Below, piece by piece: positions 9,814 to 19,256 of a stretch of DNA of 59,199 bases (within the stretch, counting starts at the first letter, position 1; each line of letters starts with the position of its first letter). This DNA comes from an uncultured Eubacteriales bacterium (GTDB lineage: Bacteria > Bacillota > Clostridia > Oscillospirales > Acutalibacteraceae), in NCBI GenBank assembly GCA_949422855.1, contig CASPLG010000008.1, forward strand, positions 1 through 59,199, in the 5' to 3' direction. The position numbers were made by a program, and so were the translations under genes. The notes beneath the pieces were generated by a model. The model was not told the DNA's origin. It saw only the letters and a list, made by a program, of their open reading frames with translations, and ran no database searches.

Positions 9814-9843
9814 TTGACAAGCATTTAAATATAATGTTATTAT
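9814..9843 (+). promoter_or_regulatory. Promoter of asd-dapA-dapB
   Basis: TTGACA (9814-9819), an 18-bp spacer, TATTAT (9838-9843). The leader of about 100 bases is too short for a lysine riboswitch, and I see none. The divergent queA promoter lies just downstream, so the two transcription starts face away from overlapping DNA. Confidence 0.5.
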
Positions 9844-9872
9844 GAGCATAAAAGTTTAGGATAACAGTATCT

Positions 9873-9902
9873 AGTATACTTTATTTTGCTGCTTTAGTGC
9901 AA
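9873..9902 (-). promoter_or_regulatory. Promoter of queA-tgt
   Basis: Minus strand: TTGCAC (9902-9897), an 18-bp spacer, TATACT (9878-9873). The transcript would have a leader of about 80 bases. Confidence 0.55.
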
Positions 9903-9949
9903 GGGAACCATATAAATTTCTTTTTAGCTTTCGGATAGGAGACATCTTA

Positions 9950-11029
9950 ATGAAAAAATATCGTGTAGGGATACTTGGTTCTACGGGAATGGTGGGGCAG
10001 AGATTTATTTCCTTGTTAAAAGATCATCCATGGTTTGAGGTTAAGGTGGTAGCAGCGAGTCACAGGTCTGCAGGCAAGACTTACGCTGAGGCAGTTGGGA
10101 GTAAATGGTCGATGGACAGTCCGATACCTGATGATATAAAAGGCTTAGTTGTGATGGACGCTGTTAAAGACATAAGGAAAATTGTATCCGAGGTTGACTT
10201 TGTTTTTTGTGCGGTGGACATGGAGAAAGAAGAGATAAAAAAGCTGGAACTGGACTATGCAAGGCTTGAATGCCCGGTTATATCCAATAACAGTGCCCAC
10301 AGAAACACCCCGGATGTACCGATGATTATTCCTGAAATCAATCCTGAGCATGTAAAAGTGATAGATGTTCAGCGAAAACGCATAGGGACACAGAGGGGAT
10401 TTATAGCGGTAAAATCGAATTGTTCTCTGCAGTGCTATGTTCCGCCGGCACATCCTCTGATGGAGCTGGGAATCACCAAAATACTGGCGTGTACATATCA
10501 GGCTGTATCCGGTGCGGGAAAGACGCTTTCTTCATGGAGCGAAATGAATGATAATATTATTCCTTTTATTTGTGGTGAGGAGGAAAAGTCCGAAAAAGAA
10601 CCCCTAAAGATTTGGGGGAGTTTGGGTGATGATGGAATTATTCCGGCAAAATCGCCATCTATTACGGCACAGTGCATAAGAGTTCCTGTGAGCAACGGAC
10701 ATACGGCTGCGGTATTTATGTCTTTTAAGGAGAGGGTAGATTTAGAAGATGTAATTTACAGATGGGAAAACTACAAATGTTACAGTCAGGAACTGGGTTT
10801 GCCGAGCTCACCAAAAAAATTTCTGTATTATTTTAGGGAGGATGACCGTCCACAGATTAAATCCGAGCTTATGTTGGAAAATGGAATGTCGGTTTCGATC
10901 GGCAGGTTACGGAGCGATACGCAATATGATGTAAAATTTGTATGTATGTCGCACAACACAATAAGGGGAGCTGCGGGGGGAGCAATATTGATGGCAGAGC
11001 TCCTTTGCAGAGAAGGGTACATAGAGTAG
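9950..11029 (+). CDS. asd: Aspartate-semialdehyde dehydrogenase
   Basis: 359 residues. It reduces aspartyl phosphate to aspartate semialdehyde with NADPH, the branch point to diaminopimelate/lysine and to threonine and methionine. The N-terminal nucleotide-binding loop is GSTGMVGQ. The catalytic cysteine is Cys158 in SNCSLQ. The length and the SNCSL context fit the branch of the family also found in archaea and fungi. AGGAG lies 9 bases before the ATG. First of three lysine-pathway genes in order of the pathway. Confidence 0.93.
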   Translation: MKKYRVGILGSTGMVGQRFISLLKDHPWFEVKVVAASHRSAGKTYAEAVGSKWSMDSPIPDDIKGLVVMDAVKDIRKIVSEVDFVFCAVDMEKEEIKKLELDYARLECPVISNNSAHRNTPDVPMIIPEINPEHVKVIDVQRKRIGTQRGFIAVKSNCSLQCYVPPAHPLMELGITKILACTYQAVSGAGKTLSSWSEMNDNIIPFICGEEEKSEKEPLKIWGSLGDDGIIPAKSPSITAQCIRVPVSNGHTAAVFMSFKERVDLEDVIYRWENYKCYSQELGLPSSPKKFLYYFREDDRPQIKSELMLENGMSVSIGRLRSDTQYDVKFVCMSHNTIRGAAGGAILMAELLCREGYIE

Positions 11030-11054
11030 AATATTAATTAATGGAGGAGTTAAT

Positions 11055-11948
11055 ATGAAAAAGGTTATATTTGAAGGTTCTGCAGTGGCACTTATAACGC
11101 CAATGGACAGCAATGGAGAAGTAAATTACAATGCTTTAGGTGAACTTATAGAGTTTCATATACAAAATAAGACGGACGCGATTGTGGTTTGCGGTACGAC
11201 CGGTGAATCTGCTACTTTATCCGCACAGGAGCATCATAAAATAATAGAGTATACCGTAAACAGGGTAAATAAACGGATACCGGTAATAGCGGGGACAGGC
11301 AGCAATGATACCCGCTGTGCTGTGCAGCTTTCTAAGGATGCACAAAACCTGGGGGTAGATGGACTTTTGATAGTGACTCCTTACTACAATAAGACGTCTC
11401 AGAAGGGGTTAGTTGAGCATTATAGTTATATAGCGAGTCAGGTTGAGGCGCCTATAATTGTTTACAGTGTGCCATCGAGGACGGGTGTTAAAGTTTGTCC
11501 AGAAACGTATCTTGAGCTATCCAAGATTCCTAATATAGTTGCAGCCAAAGAGGCCAGCGGAGATATTTCTCTGGTTGCGAAAACAGTTTCGCTGTGCGGT
11601 GACGGACTAAATATATATTCGGGGAATGATGACCAGATTGTGCCGGTTTTGTCGCTGGGCGGGATAGGTGTAATATCGGTTTTAGCAAATGTGTGTCCGC
11701 AGGAGAGCCATAGTATAGTGAGTGAATATCTAAGAGGCAATACTGCTTTAAGCAGACAAATTCAGCTTAAGTTTATTGAATTGATAGAGGTACTTTTTTC
11801 GGATGTAAATCCTATACCTGTGAAAGAAGCTATGAATATTCTGGGATTTGCATGTGGAAGGTGTCGTCTTCCGTTAGCTGGGATGGATGAGGGTGGCATA
11901 AACAGACTAAAAAGTACCATGGAGAGGTATGGTATTTTAAACGCTTAA
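11055..11948 (+). CDS. dapA: 4-hydroxy-tetrahydrodipicolinate synthase
   Basis: 297 residues, the usual length. It condenses pyruvate with aspartate semialdehyde. The Schiff-base lysine is Lys165 in VAAKEASGD. The substrate motif GTTGES (47-52) and the tyrosines in TPYYNKT are present. GGAGGAG lies 6 bases before the ATG. It sits 25 bases after asd in the same operon. Confidence 0.96.
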   Translation: MKKVIFEGSAVALITPMDSNGEVNYNALGELIEFHIQNKTDAIVVCGTTGESATLSAQEHHKIIEYTVNRVNKRIPVIAGTGSNDTRCAVQLSKDAQNLGVDGLLIVTPYYNKTSQKGLVEHYSYIASQVEAPIIVYSVPSRTGVKVCPETYLELSKIPNIVAAKEASGDISLVAKTVSLCGDGLNIYSGNDDQIVPVLSLGGIGVISVLANVCPQESHSIVSEYLRGNTALSRQIQLKFIELIEVLFSDVNPIPVKEAMNILGFACGRCRLPLAGMDEGGINRLKSTMERYGILNA

Positions 11949-11984
11949 ATAATCTATAAAAGGATGTGAGGTGGGGACTGTCAT

Positions 11985-12011
11985 ATGTTTGTGGCATTCT
12001 CCCGGATTTGA
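11985..12011 (+). CDS. Possible 8-codon leader ORF coupled to dapB
   Basis: GAGGTGGGG lies 8 bases before an ATG that reads MFVAFSRI and stops at TGA, whose last base is the first base of the dapB ATG (TGATG). dapB itself has no ribosome site. The arrangement suggests that ribosomes finishing this peptide restart on dapB. Whether the peptide matters is unknown. Confidence 0.35.
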   Translation: MFVAFSRI

Positions 12012-12760
12012 TGAGGATAATAATTTGCGGATGTAATGGACGAATGGGAAAAATGGTTTATAAAGCTGCTTCAGGCCACGGTGATATAGAGGTTGTGGGA
12101 GGGATTGACCTTTGCTGTGAGCCTCAAGATGGTTTTCCGGTGTTCAGTTCGGCGGAAGAAATTACTGTAAAGTGCGATGTTATAATAGATTTTTCTAATC
12201 CGAGGGCACTTTCGCCCTTGCTTAGGTATGGACAAGCACATATGATACCCTTGGTTTTATGTACTACGGGACTATCTGAATCACAGGTTAAGCAGATACA
12301 CGAATGTTCGAAAAAAATACCTATTTTCTTTTCGAGGAATATGTCGATAGGGATAAATCTTTTAATTTCTCTGGCGAAAAGGGCAGCGTCTGTATTGGGG
12401 GATGATTATGATATAGAAATAGTGGAAAAGCACCACAATAAAAAAATAGATGCTCCCAGCGGAACAGCTTTTATGATTGCGGATGAGATTTGCAAGTGCA
12501 AAGAAATACCTTTTCAGTATGTGTATGACCGACACTGTCAGAGAAAACCGAGAGATAAAAATGAAATTGGTATACATTCCGTGAGGGGGGGCAATATCAT
12601 AGGAGATCACGATGTTATATTTGCGGGCAGCAATGAGGTTATAACGTTGTCACATCATGCACAGTCAAGAGACGTTTTTGCGGAGGGTGCAATAAAGGCA
12701 GCTTATTTTATAAAAGATAAGCCGGCCGGACTTTATGATATGAATAACCTTGCTAAATGA
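12011..12760 (+). CDS. dapB: 4-hydroxy-tetrahydrodipicolinate reductase
   Basis: 249 residues. NAD(P)H-dependent reduction step of the diaminopimelate/lysine pathway. The N terminus MRIIICGCNGRMG is the nucleotide loop. The active-site motif EKHHNKKIDAPSGTA is intact. An in-frame GTG at 11966 would add 15 residues not typical of the family, so I prefer the ATG at 12011. Last gene of asd-dapA-dapB. Confidence 0.93.
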   Translation: MRIIICGCNGRMGKMVYKAASGHGDIEVVGGIDLCCEPQDGFPVFSSAEEITVKCDVIIDFSNPRALSPLLRYGQAHMIPLVLCTTGLSESQVKQIHECSKKIPIFFSRNMSIGINLLISLAKRAASVLGDDYDIEIVEKHHNKKIDAPSGTAFMIADEICKCKEIPFQYVYDRHCQRKPRDKNEIGIHSVRGGNIIGDHDVIFAGSNEVITLSHHAQSRDVFAEGAIKAAYFIKDKPAGLYDMNNLAK

Positions 12761-12873
12761 GACTTAATAACAGAAAAATACACTATGAACACGGGAAATT
12801 TTTTGAACTGTTCATTTCTATGTCATAGGCCTTATAGACAATAGCCATTCCCCCGATGCCTACAAACTAACAC

Positions 12874-12907
12874 ACTGAGTACAAAAATTCAGTTATACGT
12901 ACTCGGT
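12874..12907. terminator. Hairpin between dapB and the facing secreted-protein gene
   Basis: ACTGAGTAC pairs with GTACTCGGT (one G-U pair) around a 16-base A/T-rich loop, followed by CATTTGTTCTGTT. It lies between converging genes. The U-run is poor, so termination is only probable. Confidence 0.45.
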
Positions 12908-12990
12908 CATTTGTTCTGTTGGTATATTAAATTTTAAGATCTATACTCAAGACTGCTGACAAGTGAAGGTTAAAATCAACTAAACTTTAG

Positions 12991-13455
12991 TTATTTGGCT
13001 ACTATCAATACGCCATCATCACTTAGATCAAAGCAATGTCTGTAGGCACTGAAAATGTCAATATTATCATCTATAAATTTGTAGCAACACTCTTTATAGC
13101 GTAGGACACCCATCTTCCCTTTCAATGAAAGTTTACTTTTATCATTAACCATTTCGCAAGTTTTCCTGATAACGCTTTCCAACTGTGGACGAGTAAAGCT
13201 TTCGTTTGAAAACAGGTCTGCAGCTTGGCTATGCCGCCAGTCAAAACCATCCAGATAACCACTTTTTGTATTTCTATCCCATGCAGCGTTGTAAGAAGCG
13301 GAAGGTCCCTTTTTTAAATTATATGATTTTCCGGTATTGTCGCCAATCTCACCGCCCCCCTGCCCATCTCGCCCGGCATGGACTACAGAACTGCTTAGTC
13401 CAAGAACTGCTGCACATGTCAATAAACCTGACATTAATCTTCTAACAAATTTCAT
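12991..13455 (-). CDS. Small secreted protein, unknown family
   Basis: 154 residues. Residues 1-27 are a typical signal peptide (RR, hydrophobic core, cleavage after VVHA). The mature part starts glycine-rich (GRDGQGGG) and has four or more cysteines, including a CC pair in KECCYKF, so disulfides outside the cell are possible. GGAGAG lies 5 bases before the ATG. It has its own promoter and interrupts two housekeeping operons on the opposite strand. I recognise no domain. Confidence 0.75.
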   Translation of the reverse strand: MKFVRRLMSGLLTCAAVLGLSSSVVHAGRDGQGGGEIGDNTGKSYNLKKGPSASYNAAWDRNTKSGYLDGFDWRHSQAADLFSNESFTRPQLESVIRKTCEMVNDKSKLSLKGKMGVLRYKECCYKFIDDNIDIFSAYRHCFDLSDDGVLIVAK

Positions 13456-13494
13456 AAATACTCTCCTTGATATGTTTTTAATAATTGCGCCATA

Positions 13495-13523
13495 ATGCTA
13501 ACACAACAAAAAATAAAAGTCAA
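13495..13523 (-). promoter_or_regulatory. Promoter of the 154-residue secreted protein gene
   Basis: Minus strand: TTGACT (13523-13518), a 17-bp spacer, TAGCAT (13500-13495). The same TTGACT-17-TAGCAT layout occurs before the small gene at 58821-59021. Confidence 0.55.
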
Positions 13524-13625
13524 GCATCTTTCGGAAATAGATCAAATAAAAATGTAGTTTATTTTAATCATAATAAATGATATAATATCTATGTTTACAT
13601 ATTTAGTATTAAGGGAGAATCGAAA

Positions 13626-14036
13626 TTGAACAGACGAAAACAAAGAAAACAGGCATTTGTTCTTCTTTTTCAAAATTTATTTACGGGTGACAGTGCAAGT
13701 GATATAATTGAGTCTGCTGAATTGTCAGAGGATACACAGGTGAGCGATTTTTCAAAAGAGATATTAAGCGGAGTAATTCAAAATAGGGAAACGATACGGG
13801 AATATATAAAAACCAATGCTGGTGATTGGAGAATAGACAGGATTTCCAGAGTAGCCATGGCAATTATGGAGATATCGATATATGAGATGCTTTTCAGGAG
13901 CGATATACCTGTTGAAATATCGATAAATGAGGCAATTGAATTAGCTAAAAAGTACGGCGGTAAAGATGAGTTTGTTTATGTAAACGGTGTGTTGGGTTCG
14001 GTTAATAAGCAGATAAATGAGGATAAAGCCAAATAA
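13626..14036 (+). CDS. nusB: Transcription antitermination factor NusB
   Basis: 136 residues. All-helical RNA-binding factor acting with NusE/S10 on boxA in rRNA transcription. The N terminus NRRKQRKQAFVLLFQ and the C-terminal EAIELAKKYGGKDEFVYVNGVL are typical. TTG start with GGGAG 7 bases upstream; TATAAT at 13581-13586. It opens a run of closely spaced genes through recN. In many Clostridia the preceding genes are asp23 and spoIIIA; they are absent here. Confidence 0.93.
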   Translation: MNRRKQRKQAFVLLFQNLFTGDSASDIIESAELSEDTQVSDFSKEILSGVIQNRETIREYIKTNAGDWRIDRISRVAMAIMEISIYEMLFRSDIPVEISINEAIELAKKYGGKDEFVYVNGVLGSVNKQINEDKAK

Positions 14037-14062
14037 GGTTTTGCTGCGAGGAAAGGGATTTT

Positions 14063-15292
14063 ATGTTCGACGATATTGTACTGACTGTTTCACAGTTAAA
14101 TTCCTACATAAAACTAATGTTTCAGGGGGATAAAAATTTAAGGAGTGTATTGGTATCCGGAGAGATATTTGATTTTAGGAGGAATGCATCCTCGGGTCAT
14201 GTCTATTTTTCTTTAAAAGAAAATAAAAACGTAATAAGAGCCATTATGTTTGCCTCTGATTTTATGAGGATAAATTTTATTCCGGAGGATGGCATGGCGG
14301 TAATTATTCGTGCGGGGGTATCGGTATATGAAGTTTCGGGTCAGTATCAGTTATATGTAAAAAATATAATGCCGTTCGGGGTGGGGAAAGATTATGCTGA
14401 AACAGAAAAGCTCAAAGAGAAACTCAAAGAGGAGGGACTTTTTGATGATGATAGGAAGAAAAAAATAGCTATTTACCCTCAAAAATTAGGTGTTATAACT
14501 TCTGCGTCGGGTGCTGTTGTTCATGACATAAAAAATGTTGTGAAAAGACGGTATCCTTTTTGCAATATTTGCACCGTTTCGGTTAGGGTTCAGGGGGAGA
14601 ATGCGGAAAAGGGCATAATAAATGCGATAGAGTACTTTAATAGCATCCCAAATAAGCCGGATACAATTATAATAGCACGTGGCGGGGGCTCTGCGGAGGA
14701 TCTCAGGGTGTTTAACAGAGAAGGTATTGCAAGAGCAGTTTGCAGTTCCGTAGTGCCGATAATCTCGGCGATAGGGCATGAGACTGATTGGACAATTTGT
14801 GATTATGTTGCAGATAAGAGGGCTCCGACTCCCTCTGCCGCAGCGGAGATGGCTGTGCCGGATAGGTATCATTTGATGTATCTGATTTCTTCGCTGCAAA
14901 AAAGGCTAATCATGAGCTTTGAAAATATTATAAATGGCGAGGAGAGAAAAATAGTACGCTTAGGAGAAAGACTGAAAATTAATTGCCCAAAAAGTAGAAT
15001 AGATACGGATACTAGGAGGCTGCTGATTCTCAAAGAGGAGCTAAAACGCAGTTTAGACAGTACACTTGTCAGGCTAAATAACAAAATTGATTCCTTAAAG
15101 TATAGTTTAGAGCCCCTGCATCCCATAAAGACCATTTTAAGAGGGTATACCTTAGTTGACGACGGTGAAAAGAGTATAAATAAGGTGGATGAACTCAAAG
15201 AGGGTCAGGAGATAAGATTAAGGTTTGCCGATGGAAGTGCATATGCAGTGATTAAAAATGTCAGGAGAGAGAATATTGGAAGAGAAGATTAA
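14063..15292 (+). CDS. xseA: Exodeoxyribonuclease VII large subunit
   Basis: 409 residues. Catalytic subunit of the single-strand exonuclease. An N-terminal OB-fold (about residues 5-100) contains SGEIFDFRRNASSGHVYFSL. The nuclease core has GVITSASGAVVHDI, RGGGSAEDL and SAIGHETDWTICDYVAD with RAPTPSAAAE. A coiled section and a short C-terminal domain follow. It overlaps xseB by 17 bases. Confidence 0.95.
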   Translation: MFDDIVLTVSQLNSYIKLMFQGDKNLRSVLVSGEIFDFRRNASSGHVYFSLKENKNVIRAIMFASDFMRINFIPEDGMAVIIRAGVSVYEVSGQYQLYVKNIMPFGVGKDYAETEKLKEKLKEEGLFDDDRKKKIAIYPQKLGVITSASGAVVHDIKNVVKRRYPFCNICTVSVRVQGENAEKGIINAIEYFNSIPNKPDTIIIARGGGSAEDLRVFNREGIARAVCSSVVPIISAIGHETDWTICDYVADKRAPTPSAAAEMAVPDRYHLMYLISSLQKRLIMSFENIINGEERKIVRLGERLKINCPKSRIDTDTRRLLILKEELKRSLDSTLVRLNNKIDSLKYSLEPLHPIKTILRGYTLVDDGEKSINKVDELKEGQEIRLRFADGSAYAVIKNVRRENIGRED

Positions 15293-15527
15293 TTTTGAAT
15301 GTGCGGTTGAGACTATTGAGGGAATAATAGACACGCTTGAGAGGGGAAATCAAACTTTAGATAAAACGGTTAAACTTTACAATGAGGGAGTACGGCTTAT
15401 TAATAGGTGCAAAAAAGCTCTTAACGATGTCAAAAGTGAGGTAGAAGTTATTGATGCAGATTTAGAAACTGCTTATGAGGGCGGCTTAGTGGATGATTGT
15501 GATGATTTAGAGGATGATTTAATGTGA
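15276..15527 (+). CDS. xseB: Exodeoxyribonuclease VII small subunit
   Basis: 83 residues. Helical-hairpin subunit that binds the coiled arm of XseA. ETIEGIIDTLERGNQTLDKTV is the family core, here followed by an unusually acidic tail (DDCDDLEDD). I chose TTG at 15276 because AGGAGAG lies about 6 bases upstream; an in-frame ATG at 15258 precedes that site. Its stop overlaps the ispA start. Confidence 0.9.
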   Translation: MEEKINFECAVETIEGIIDTLERGNQTLDKTVKLYNEGVRLINRCKKALNDVKSEVEVIDADLETAYEGGLVDDCDDLEDDLM

Positions 15528-16375
15528 ATGGCTTAGAGGGCAAAATTAAAGATATTTCCGATAGGGTAAACCGTACCCTGGAATCCTGCTTTTCTCAGAC
15601 AGAAGCAACAGATGCAAACCTTTTGGAAGCAATTCAGTATAGTATGTTTTCGGGAGGAAAAAGGCTAAGACCTTGCGTTTTGGTTATGTTCTACGAATTA
15701 TGTGGCGGCGGAGGTACTGGGGAGATTTATAAGGCTGCTTGTGCTCTTGAGATGATACATACCTATTCCTTAATACACGACGATTTACCTTGTATGGATA
15801 ACGACGAAATGCGAAGGGGCAAGAAGTGTGCCCATGTTGTTTATGGAGAGGATATGGCTCTGCTGGCGGGGGATGCTCTGATAACCCGGGCATTTGAATT
15901 GCTCTTTGGTAAGAGTGTCATAGAAAAATTTGGTTATAAGGCTGTGTTAGATGCGGCGAAGGTTCTGTCAGCATCTGCAGGTGCAATGGTTTCGGGGCAG
16001 GCTATGGACATTAGAATGGATAAAAGCAGTTTTATAAATAAAGAATTGCTGCTTGATATGTACTCGAAAAAGACAGGTGCATTGTTCAGGGCGGCCGCAG
16101 AAATTGGAGCAATACTTTCGGGAGCAGATAGCCATAAGACAGACCATGCGGGTGTGTGCGGTGAGTATTTTGGGATTGCATTTCAACTGTATGATGATAT
16201 TAAAGACATTGACCAAGATGATAAAAATAAAGTCTCGTATGTATCTATTTATGGGGAAGCTAAAACGAAATGTGAGATTGGTTTTTACATGTCGGAAGCA
16301 ATGAAAATTTTATCTGAATTTGGGAATAATAGTAAATTTTTGGCAGAGCTGATGAAGGCCACTATTTTTAATTAA
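15524..16375 (+). CDS. ispA: Polyprenyl (farnesyl/geranyl) diphosphate synthase
   Basis: 283 residues. It condenses isopentenyl diphosphate units into C10-C15 prenyl diphosphates for undecaprenyl and other isoprenoids. Both aspartate-rich motifs are intact: DDLPCMDND and DDIKDIDQDD. FSGGKRLRPCVL is the isopentenyl site. GTG start, overlapping the xseB stop by four bases (ATGTGA). Chain length cannot be set from sequence by eye. Confidence 0.92.
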   Translation: MNGLEGKIKDISDRVNRTLESCFSQTEATDANLLEAIQYSMFSGGKRLRPCVLVMFYELCGGGGTGEIYKAACALEMIHTYSLIHDDLPCMDNDEMRRGKKCAHVVYGEDMALLAGDALITRAFELLFGKSVIEKFGYKAVLDAAKVLSASAGAMVSGQAMDIRMDKSSFINKELLLDMYSKKTGALFRAAAEIGAILSGADSHKTDHAGVCGEYFGIAFQLYDDIKDIDQDDKNKVSYVSIYGEAKTKCEIGFYMSEAMKILSEFGNNSKFLAELMKATIFN

Positions 16376-16566
16376 ATTAGATAAGTTTTTCATGAGGCTG
16401 CGTAACGGTTGGGTAAAACCTTGCAAATTGTTTTTAGTGGGGGCAAAGGTCTGATTAATTTTGCAGTTATGGCGGCTATTAGAGAGGACAATTAAACGGC
16501 AAATCGGTGTACAGGGACTGGCTTAGCTATTTTAGCTGTAGACGGGTTCAATGAAAGGATTTAAAA

Positions 16567-18438
16567 ATGGGCAATAGAAACAAATATGAATTTCTGGAGA
16601 AGATAAATGAGCCTTGTGAGCTTGATGGTATAGATAATTTAGAAGAAGTCTGTGCGGAGATAAGGGATAAAATTATCTCAATAGTGTCGAAAAATGGGGG
16701 ACACCTTGCTTCTAATCTAGGGGTGGTAGAACTTACAGTAGTACTGCATAAGGTTTTCAATGGAAAAGATGATAAAATTGTATGGGATGTCGGACATCAG
16801 TGTTATGCGCATAAAATGCTTACCGGAAGATTTAGTAAAATAGACACCATAAGGACTGAAGGAGGAATTTCGGGTTTCCCAAATAAAGCAGAAAGTGACT
16901 ATGATGCCTTTACATCAGGGCACAGCAGTACGTCGATATCTGCAGCGCTGGGTCTTGCGTATGCAAATGAATTATCAGGTAGGGATGCGCATACCATTGC
17001 TGTGATAGGGGACGGGGCATTAACAGGCGGGCTATCTTATGAAGGATTAAATAATGCGGGTAAATTTAAGAAAAATTTTATAGTTGTTTTAAATGATAAT
17101 CAGATGTCCATATCGCATAACGTAGGTGCTATTTCCCGTTACCTTACCTATGTGAGGATAAGACCTTACTATATGAAGATGAAAAGCAAAGTTGAGCGTT
17201 TTCTTAGTAAAGTTCCGTTTCTTGGTGGGCATTTAATCGGTTTAATAAGGAAATTAAAATACATATTCAAAGGTCTGCTGTATGACACCACGATATTTGA
17301 GGATATGGGATTTTTATATTATGGACCGGTTGCCGGACATGACATAAATGAACTTATGAGAGTATTCAAAAGGGTAAAGGATTTGAATAGGCCTGTACTT
17401 GTGCACGTGGTCACTACTAAGGGCAAAGGATACAAATTTGCGGAGCAAGACCCGAAACAATTTCATGGGGTATCAAAATTTGATACTAAGACCGGCGGAG
17501 GAGAGACCCCTAAAGAGACCTTTTCAGGTGTTTTTGGAGATGAAGTTTGCACAATTGCGGGGAGGAATGAAAAGGTGTGTGCCATCACTGCCGCAATGAA
17601 GTCGGGGACGGGGTTGAATAATTTTTCTAAACTTTACAAGAGCAGATTTTTTGATGTAGGGATAGCCGAAGAACACGCAGTTACGTTTGCGGGAGGGCTC
17701 GCTGCGGGAGGATTTATCCCGATTGTTGCGGTATACTCTACTTTTTTGCAGAGAGCGTACGACCAAATAATGCATGACGTTTCGCTGCAGAATACAAAAG
17801 TTATATTTGCTGTAGACCGTGCGGGGTTTACGGGGGATGACGGAGAAACACATCAAGGGATATTTGATGTACCGTTTTTAAATTCAATACCCAGGATAAA
17901 AATCTTTTCACCGAGTTTTTTTGATGAACTAAAATCGATGATAGATAGTGCAGTTGAGAAAGAAGAAGGGATTTCAGCTATACGGTACCCGCGTGGGGAG
18001 CAGTTTTATAAACCGAGCTATTTTACATACAAAGGTGAGGACTACAACTTGGTTTTTAATAACAAATCAGATATTTTAATTGTCACATATGGCAGGATTT
18101 TTTCGAATGCGTGTTTGGCTCGAGAAAAACTGATTAATAGTAAAGACTTAGAGACAAACATACTAAAACTAAACGTTATCAAACCGCTAAACCCCGAGAT
18201 TTTAAACATTGCATCTGAGTACCGCTATATATTTTTCTTTGAAGAGTCTTCAAAGTCCGGAGGGATTGGGGAAACTTTTGGAAGCAGGCTCTGTGAAATG
18301 GATTTTAAGGGTAAATATTTTCATAGTGCGGTAGAGGATAAATTTGTATCACATGCCAGTGTACAAGCTCAGATTAAACGATTTTCTTTAGACTGCGATG
18401 GGATGGTAAACAAAATTCTTTATGGGATTGGTAGATGA
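16567..18438 (+). CDS. dxs: 1-deoxy-D-xylulose-5-phosphate synthase
   Basis: 623 residues. The thiamine-diphosphate enzyme that starts the MEP isoprenoid pathway from pyruvate and glyceraldehyde 3-phosphate. The cofactor-binding GDGALTGG is intact, as are GHSSTSISAALGLA, the transketolase-type DRAGFTGDDGETHQG and the C-terminal domain. A 190-base gap with no recognisable feature precedes it. Its stop overlaps the tlyA start (ATGA). Confidence 0.96.
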   Translation: MGNRNKYEFLEKINEPCELDGIDNLEEVCAEIRDKIISIVSKNGGHLASNLGVVELTVVLHKVFNGKDDKIVWDVGHQCYAHKMLTGRFSKIDTIRTEGGISGFPNKAESDYDAFTSGHSSTSISAALGLAYANELSGRDAHTIAVIGDGALTGGLSYEGLNNAGKFKKNFIVVLNDNQMSISHNVGAISRYLTYVRIRPYYMKMKSKVERFLSKVPFLGGHLIGLIRKLKYIFKGLLYDTTIFEDMGFLYYGPVAGHDINELMRVFKRVKDLNRPVLVHVVTTKGKGYKFAEQDPKQFHGVSKFDTKTGGGETPKETFSGVFGDEVCTIAGRNEKVCAITAAMKSGTGLNNFSKLYKSRFFDVGIAEEHAVTFAGGLAAGGFIPIVAVYSTFLQRAYDQIMHDVSLQNTKVIFAVDRAGFTGDDGETHQGIFDVPFLNSIPRIKIFSPSFFDELKSMIDSAVEKEEGISAIRYPRGEQFYKPSYFTYKGEDYNLVFNNKSDILIVTYGRIFSNACLAREKLINSKDLETNILKLNVIKPLNPEILNIASEYRYIFFFEESSKSGGIGETFGSRLCEMDFKGKYFHSAVEDKFVSHASVQAQIKRFSLDCDGMVNKILYGIGR

Positions 18439-19250
18439 ATATGAAAAAGAGACTGGATGTTTTGCTGTTTGAGAGGGGACTTTTTGACAGCAGGGAACGT
18501 GCCAAATGTACGGTAATGGAGGGGAGAGTATTTGTTGACGGTCAAAGGGCGGATAAACCGGGAATGTCCTATGATGAAAATTGCGGTTTAGAAATTAGAG
18601 ACAATAAAATTAATTTTGTTAGTCGGGGGGGATTAAAGCTTGCGAAAGCGATTGATGTATTTAATATTGATTTAAATGGACGCACTTCGCTGGATGCCGG
18701 AGCATCTACGGGGGGATTTACCGATTGTATGCTTCAAAACGGGTGCAAAAAGGTTTATGCTGTAGACGTAGGGTATGGTCAGCTAGACTGGAAAATAAGA
18801 AATGACGATAGAGTTGTAAATTTAGAGAGAACAAATATAAGATACATAACAAAAGATATCATTAATGACGATATAGATTTTTTTTCAGCGGATTTATCTT
18901 TTATATCTCTGTGTAAGGTTTTGCCGGCTATAAGGGGAGTAATAAGTGAATCTTGCGAAGGTGTTTGCCTTATAAAACCTCAGTTTGAAGCGGGAAGAGA
19001 GAAAGTTGGGAAAAATGGAGTTATTCGAGACAGTAAAGTTAGGATAGAGACGATAAATAAAATAATAAATTTCTGTCTAGACAATGGATTTTCGGTTAAA
19101 GGGCTTGATTTTTCCCCGATAAAAGGTCCGAAGGGGAATATTGAATATTTGTTGTATGTGGAGAAATCAGAGAAGGCTGAAATTTTTTCTGGGATAGATA
19201 TAAAAGGGACCGAAAGGATATCTAATGAAGAACTTAACAATAAGGAGTAA
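18435..19250 (+). CDS. tlyA: TlyA family rRNA 2'-O-methyltransferase
   Basis: 271 residues. An N-terminal S4 RNA-binding domain (RLDVLLFERGLFDSRERAK) is followed by an FtsJ-like methyltransferase domain with LDAGASTGGFTDCML and the SADLSFISL active-site strand. Known members methylate ribose of cytidines in 16S or 23S rRNA; some also act as hemolysins. Start overlaps dxs by four bases. Confidence 0.92.
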   Translation: MNMKKRLDVLLFERGLFDSRERAKCTVMEGRVFVDGQRADKPGMSYDENCGLEIRDNKINFVSRGGLKLAKAIDVFNIDLNGRTSLDAGASTGGFTDCMLQNGCKKVYAVDVGYGQLDWKIRNDDRVVNLERTNIRYITKDIINDDIDFFSADLSFISLCKVLPAIRGVISESCEGVCLIKPQFEAGREKVGKNGVIRDSKVRIETINKIINFCLDNGFSVKGLDFSPIKGPKGNIEYLLYVEKSEKAEIFSGIDIKGTERISNEELNNKE

Positions 19251-19256
19251 AAACTT

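Noticed and set aside
9820..9950. Possible lysine riboswitch before asd
   Set aside because: The leader is only about 100 bases and shows no multi-helix core, whereas lysine riboswitches are much longer.
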